Below are positions 62,933 through 64,000 of a DNA stretch of 64,000 nt, piece by piece; position 1 is the first letter of the stretch; every line of letters begins with the position of its first letter. The notes under the pieces were generated by a model. That model was not told the origin of the DNA and searched no databases. It saw nothing but the letters and a program-made list of their open reading frames with translations. This DNA comes from Ruminococcaceae bacterium UBA7075. Lineage in GTDB: Bacteria; Bacillota; Clostridia; Oscillospirales; Acutalibacteraceae. A program made the translations under genes and the position numbers. The stretch spans positions 63,574 to 127,573 of the forward strand of contig DKZL01000075.1 of the NCBI GenBank assembly GCA_002493635.1. The letters run 5' to 3'.

Positions 62933-63616
62933 ATATATTATACCTCCAATATCAGTAAGAGGCATTTGTGGGCATATGATATGAATATCGTTGCCGTGCT
63001 TTTTAATAAACGCTTCTATTTTATAAAAATCAGGATGTGCTTTTATATTTCCGAAAAAAATAATTTTGTTGTGTATTTTACTTCCTGCACCTCCAATAAA
63101 GCCATAATTAAAGCCTTCAAGAAGAATATGTCCTTCGTTGATTTTCAATACCTCTACCCCATTGTTTTCAAGTGCTTTAGCTACTGAATTGTCAGCAGTA
63201 ATCACTGCTTTATCATTAATTACAAGTGTTGAACAGCAAGCATATCCTTGATTAACATTGACCGTTTTTATGTTATTTCTATTGCAATAGTCTTTTACTT
63301 CATCTGCTACCGCAGATAAATTTCCATATAAAGTATGGTTTAGGTATAAGCAATTAAGAAGCACATTTTGAGGATAGTTCTTCCCCGCTTTTTGTGAAAT
63401 TAAAGTCGGAGTTAGTGATTTTAAACAGCGTTTTAAGTTATTGCATTCATTTAGAATAAAATATTTTTCACCTATTTTTAAGCATTGCATGTCTGCGTGT
63501 CTTTGTTCAGGAGTATGAAAAGCAGCAATTGTATCTGTTGGAATAATTCTGTACCCCATACTAAATAGCTCGTCACAAAAACAACTATATTTATCGGACA
63601 TTATAATATTTTTCAT
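62924..63616 (-). CDS. DUF6873-like (GME-fold) protein
   Basis: A 230-residue protein resembling clostridial DUF6873 proteins, which are thought to share the guanidine-modifying (amidinotransferase-like) fold. Visible landmarks are FHTPEQRHADMQ (about 34-43), the cysteine pair in VNQGYACCSTLVINDKAV (about 118-136), ADNSVAKALE and EGFNYGFIGGAGSKI. An H-x-D and a late Cys are typical of that fold, but the reaction is unknown. It begins within the radA stop codon (TAATG on the minus strand) and ends in the convergent terminator. Confidence 0.65.
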   Translation of the reverse strand: MKNIIMSDKYSCFCDELFSMGYRIIPTDTIAAFHTPEQRHADMQCLKIGEKYFILNECNNLKRCLKSLTPTLISQKAGKNYPQNVLLNCLYLNHTLYGNLSAVADEVKDYCNRNNIKTVNVNQGYACCSTLVINDKAVITADNSVAKALENNGVEVLKINEGHILLEGFNYGFIGGAGSKIHNKIIFFGNIKAHPDFYKIEAFIKKHGNDIHIICPQMPLTDIGGIIYNG

Positions 63617-64000
63617 TATGTAATTGCCTCAAATGCCTGTCGTATATTTTTTACGCCGATTAGTTCAGCGTCGCTACATTGGACACCTTTTAGATTGTGA
63701 TAAGGCATTACAATTTTAGTAAAACCAAGACGCACTGCTTCGTTAATTCTCATTTGTGCCTGCGAAACAGCTCTTATTTCACCTGCAAGTCCAATTTCTC
63801 CAAAAGCGATGGCATTTTCAGATATTGGTGTGTCTTTCAGACTGCTGATCAGTGCCATTGCTATTGAAAGATCGATAGCCGGCTCATCTACTCTTAAACC
63901 GCCTACAATATTTATATATGCATCACAATTTGAAAAGTAATATCCTGCACGTTTTTCAAGCACCGCCAGCAGAAGCGAAAGTCTGTTATAATCAAAGCCC
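63616..64000 (-). CDS. radA: DNA repair protein RadA, C-terminal part (cut by window end)
   Basis: Only the last 127 or so residues are in the window; the gene begins beyond base 64000. The frame is open through the edge and reads NRLSLLLAVLEKRAGYYF, then NIVGGLRVDEPAIDLSIAMAL and AFGEIGLAGEIRAVSQ, the Lon-protease-like C-terminal domain of RadA/Sms. RadA helps branch migration in recombinational repair. The zinc finger and RecA-like ATPase should lie outside. One base overlaps the DUF6873-like gene. Confidence 0.93.
   Translation of the reverse strand, partial: GFDYNRLSLLLAVLEKRAGYYFSNCDAYINIVGGLRVDEPAIDLSIAMALISSLKDTPISENAIAFGEIGLAGEIRAVSQAQMRINEAVRLGFTKIVMPYHNLKGVQCSDAELIGVKNIRQAFEAIT

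Noticed and set aside
1..64000. tRNA, rRNA, CRISPR, IS element or T-box signals
   Set aside because: I looked for tRNA T-loop motifs, repeat-spacer arrays, transposase frames, and T-box leaders before leuS and ileS, and saw none convincing by eye; a covariance search would be decisive.

Overview
The window is an AT-rich stretch of a low-GC, endospore-lineage Firmicute, most likely a Clostridia/Oscillospiraceae (Ruminococcus-like) chromosome. Reasons: the gene orders mutS-mutL-miaA, sepF-ylmH-divIVA-ileS-lspA and tig-clpP-clpX-lon-engB, a yunB-type sporulation gene, a CD1247-type Cys-rich protein, a YlbF protein, canonical SigA promoters with 17-nt spacers, and SpoU-dprA-topA-trmFO clustering. 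Taxonomy below class level is inference. Almost everything is chromosomal housekeeping. I see no rRNA, tRNA, CRISPR array, IS element or prophage.

Layout. 1-1.5 kb: minus-strand CPBP protease and tadA. 1.6-5.3 kb: a three-gene surface-polymer cassette (TarI/IspD-like cytidylyltransferase, NAD-dependent epimerase, and a second degenerate epimerase fused to LicD). 5.35-6.7 kb: infC-rpmI-rplT behind a strong promoter and an attenuator-like leader; infC appears to start at ATC. 6.7-24.3 kb: a very long plus-strand run (SpoU methyltransferase, dprA, topA, trmFO, plsX, rnc, a radical-SAM gene, smc, ftsY, rdgB, yhbY, nadD, yqeK, rsfS, leuS) with overlaps and gaps of at most a few tens of bases. 24.3-28.1 kb: rpsU, aroQ, an M24 peptidase, efp, the CD1247-type gene and yunB. 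28.1-43.9 kb: miaB, ylbF, mutS, mutL, miaA, then the division-associated block (HlyD-like protein, yggS, sepF, ylmH, divIVA, ileS, lspA, rluD-family). 44-48 kb: rplS, lepB, rbgA, rnhB, yraN and a frameshifted M19 dipeptidase. 48-58 kb: thrC, a phosphoesterase, tig, clpP, clpX, lon, engB, lysA. 58-64 kb: a small XRE regulator divergent from gdhA, a DinB-like gene and an unrecognised gene that may carry an ADP-ribosyltransferase-like fold, a Xer-type recombinase, and on the minus strand radA (cut by the window end) with a DUF6873-like gene.

How the genes work together. Translation and RNA modification (infC, rpmI, rplT, rplS, rpsU, efp, tadA, miaA, miaB, trmFO, rbgA, rsfS, leuS, ileS), DNA repair and chromosome maintenance (mutSL, radA, topA, smc, dprA, rnhB), protein targeting and quality control (ftsY, lepB, lspA, tig, clpPX, lon) and division (sepF, divIVA) dominate. 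The accessory interest lies in the LicD/pseudo-epimerase cassette, the DinB/ART-like pair, and several expression-level oddities: non-AUG starts, a terminator hairpin that contains the yunB ribosome binding site, and a hairpin with a promoter -10 box in its loop.

No convincing new multi-gene system is visible; the best candidates are listed as findings with their limits.
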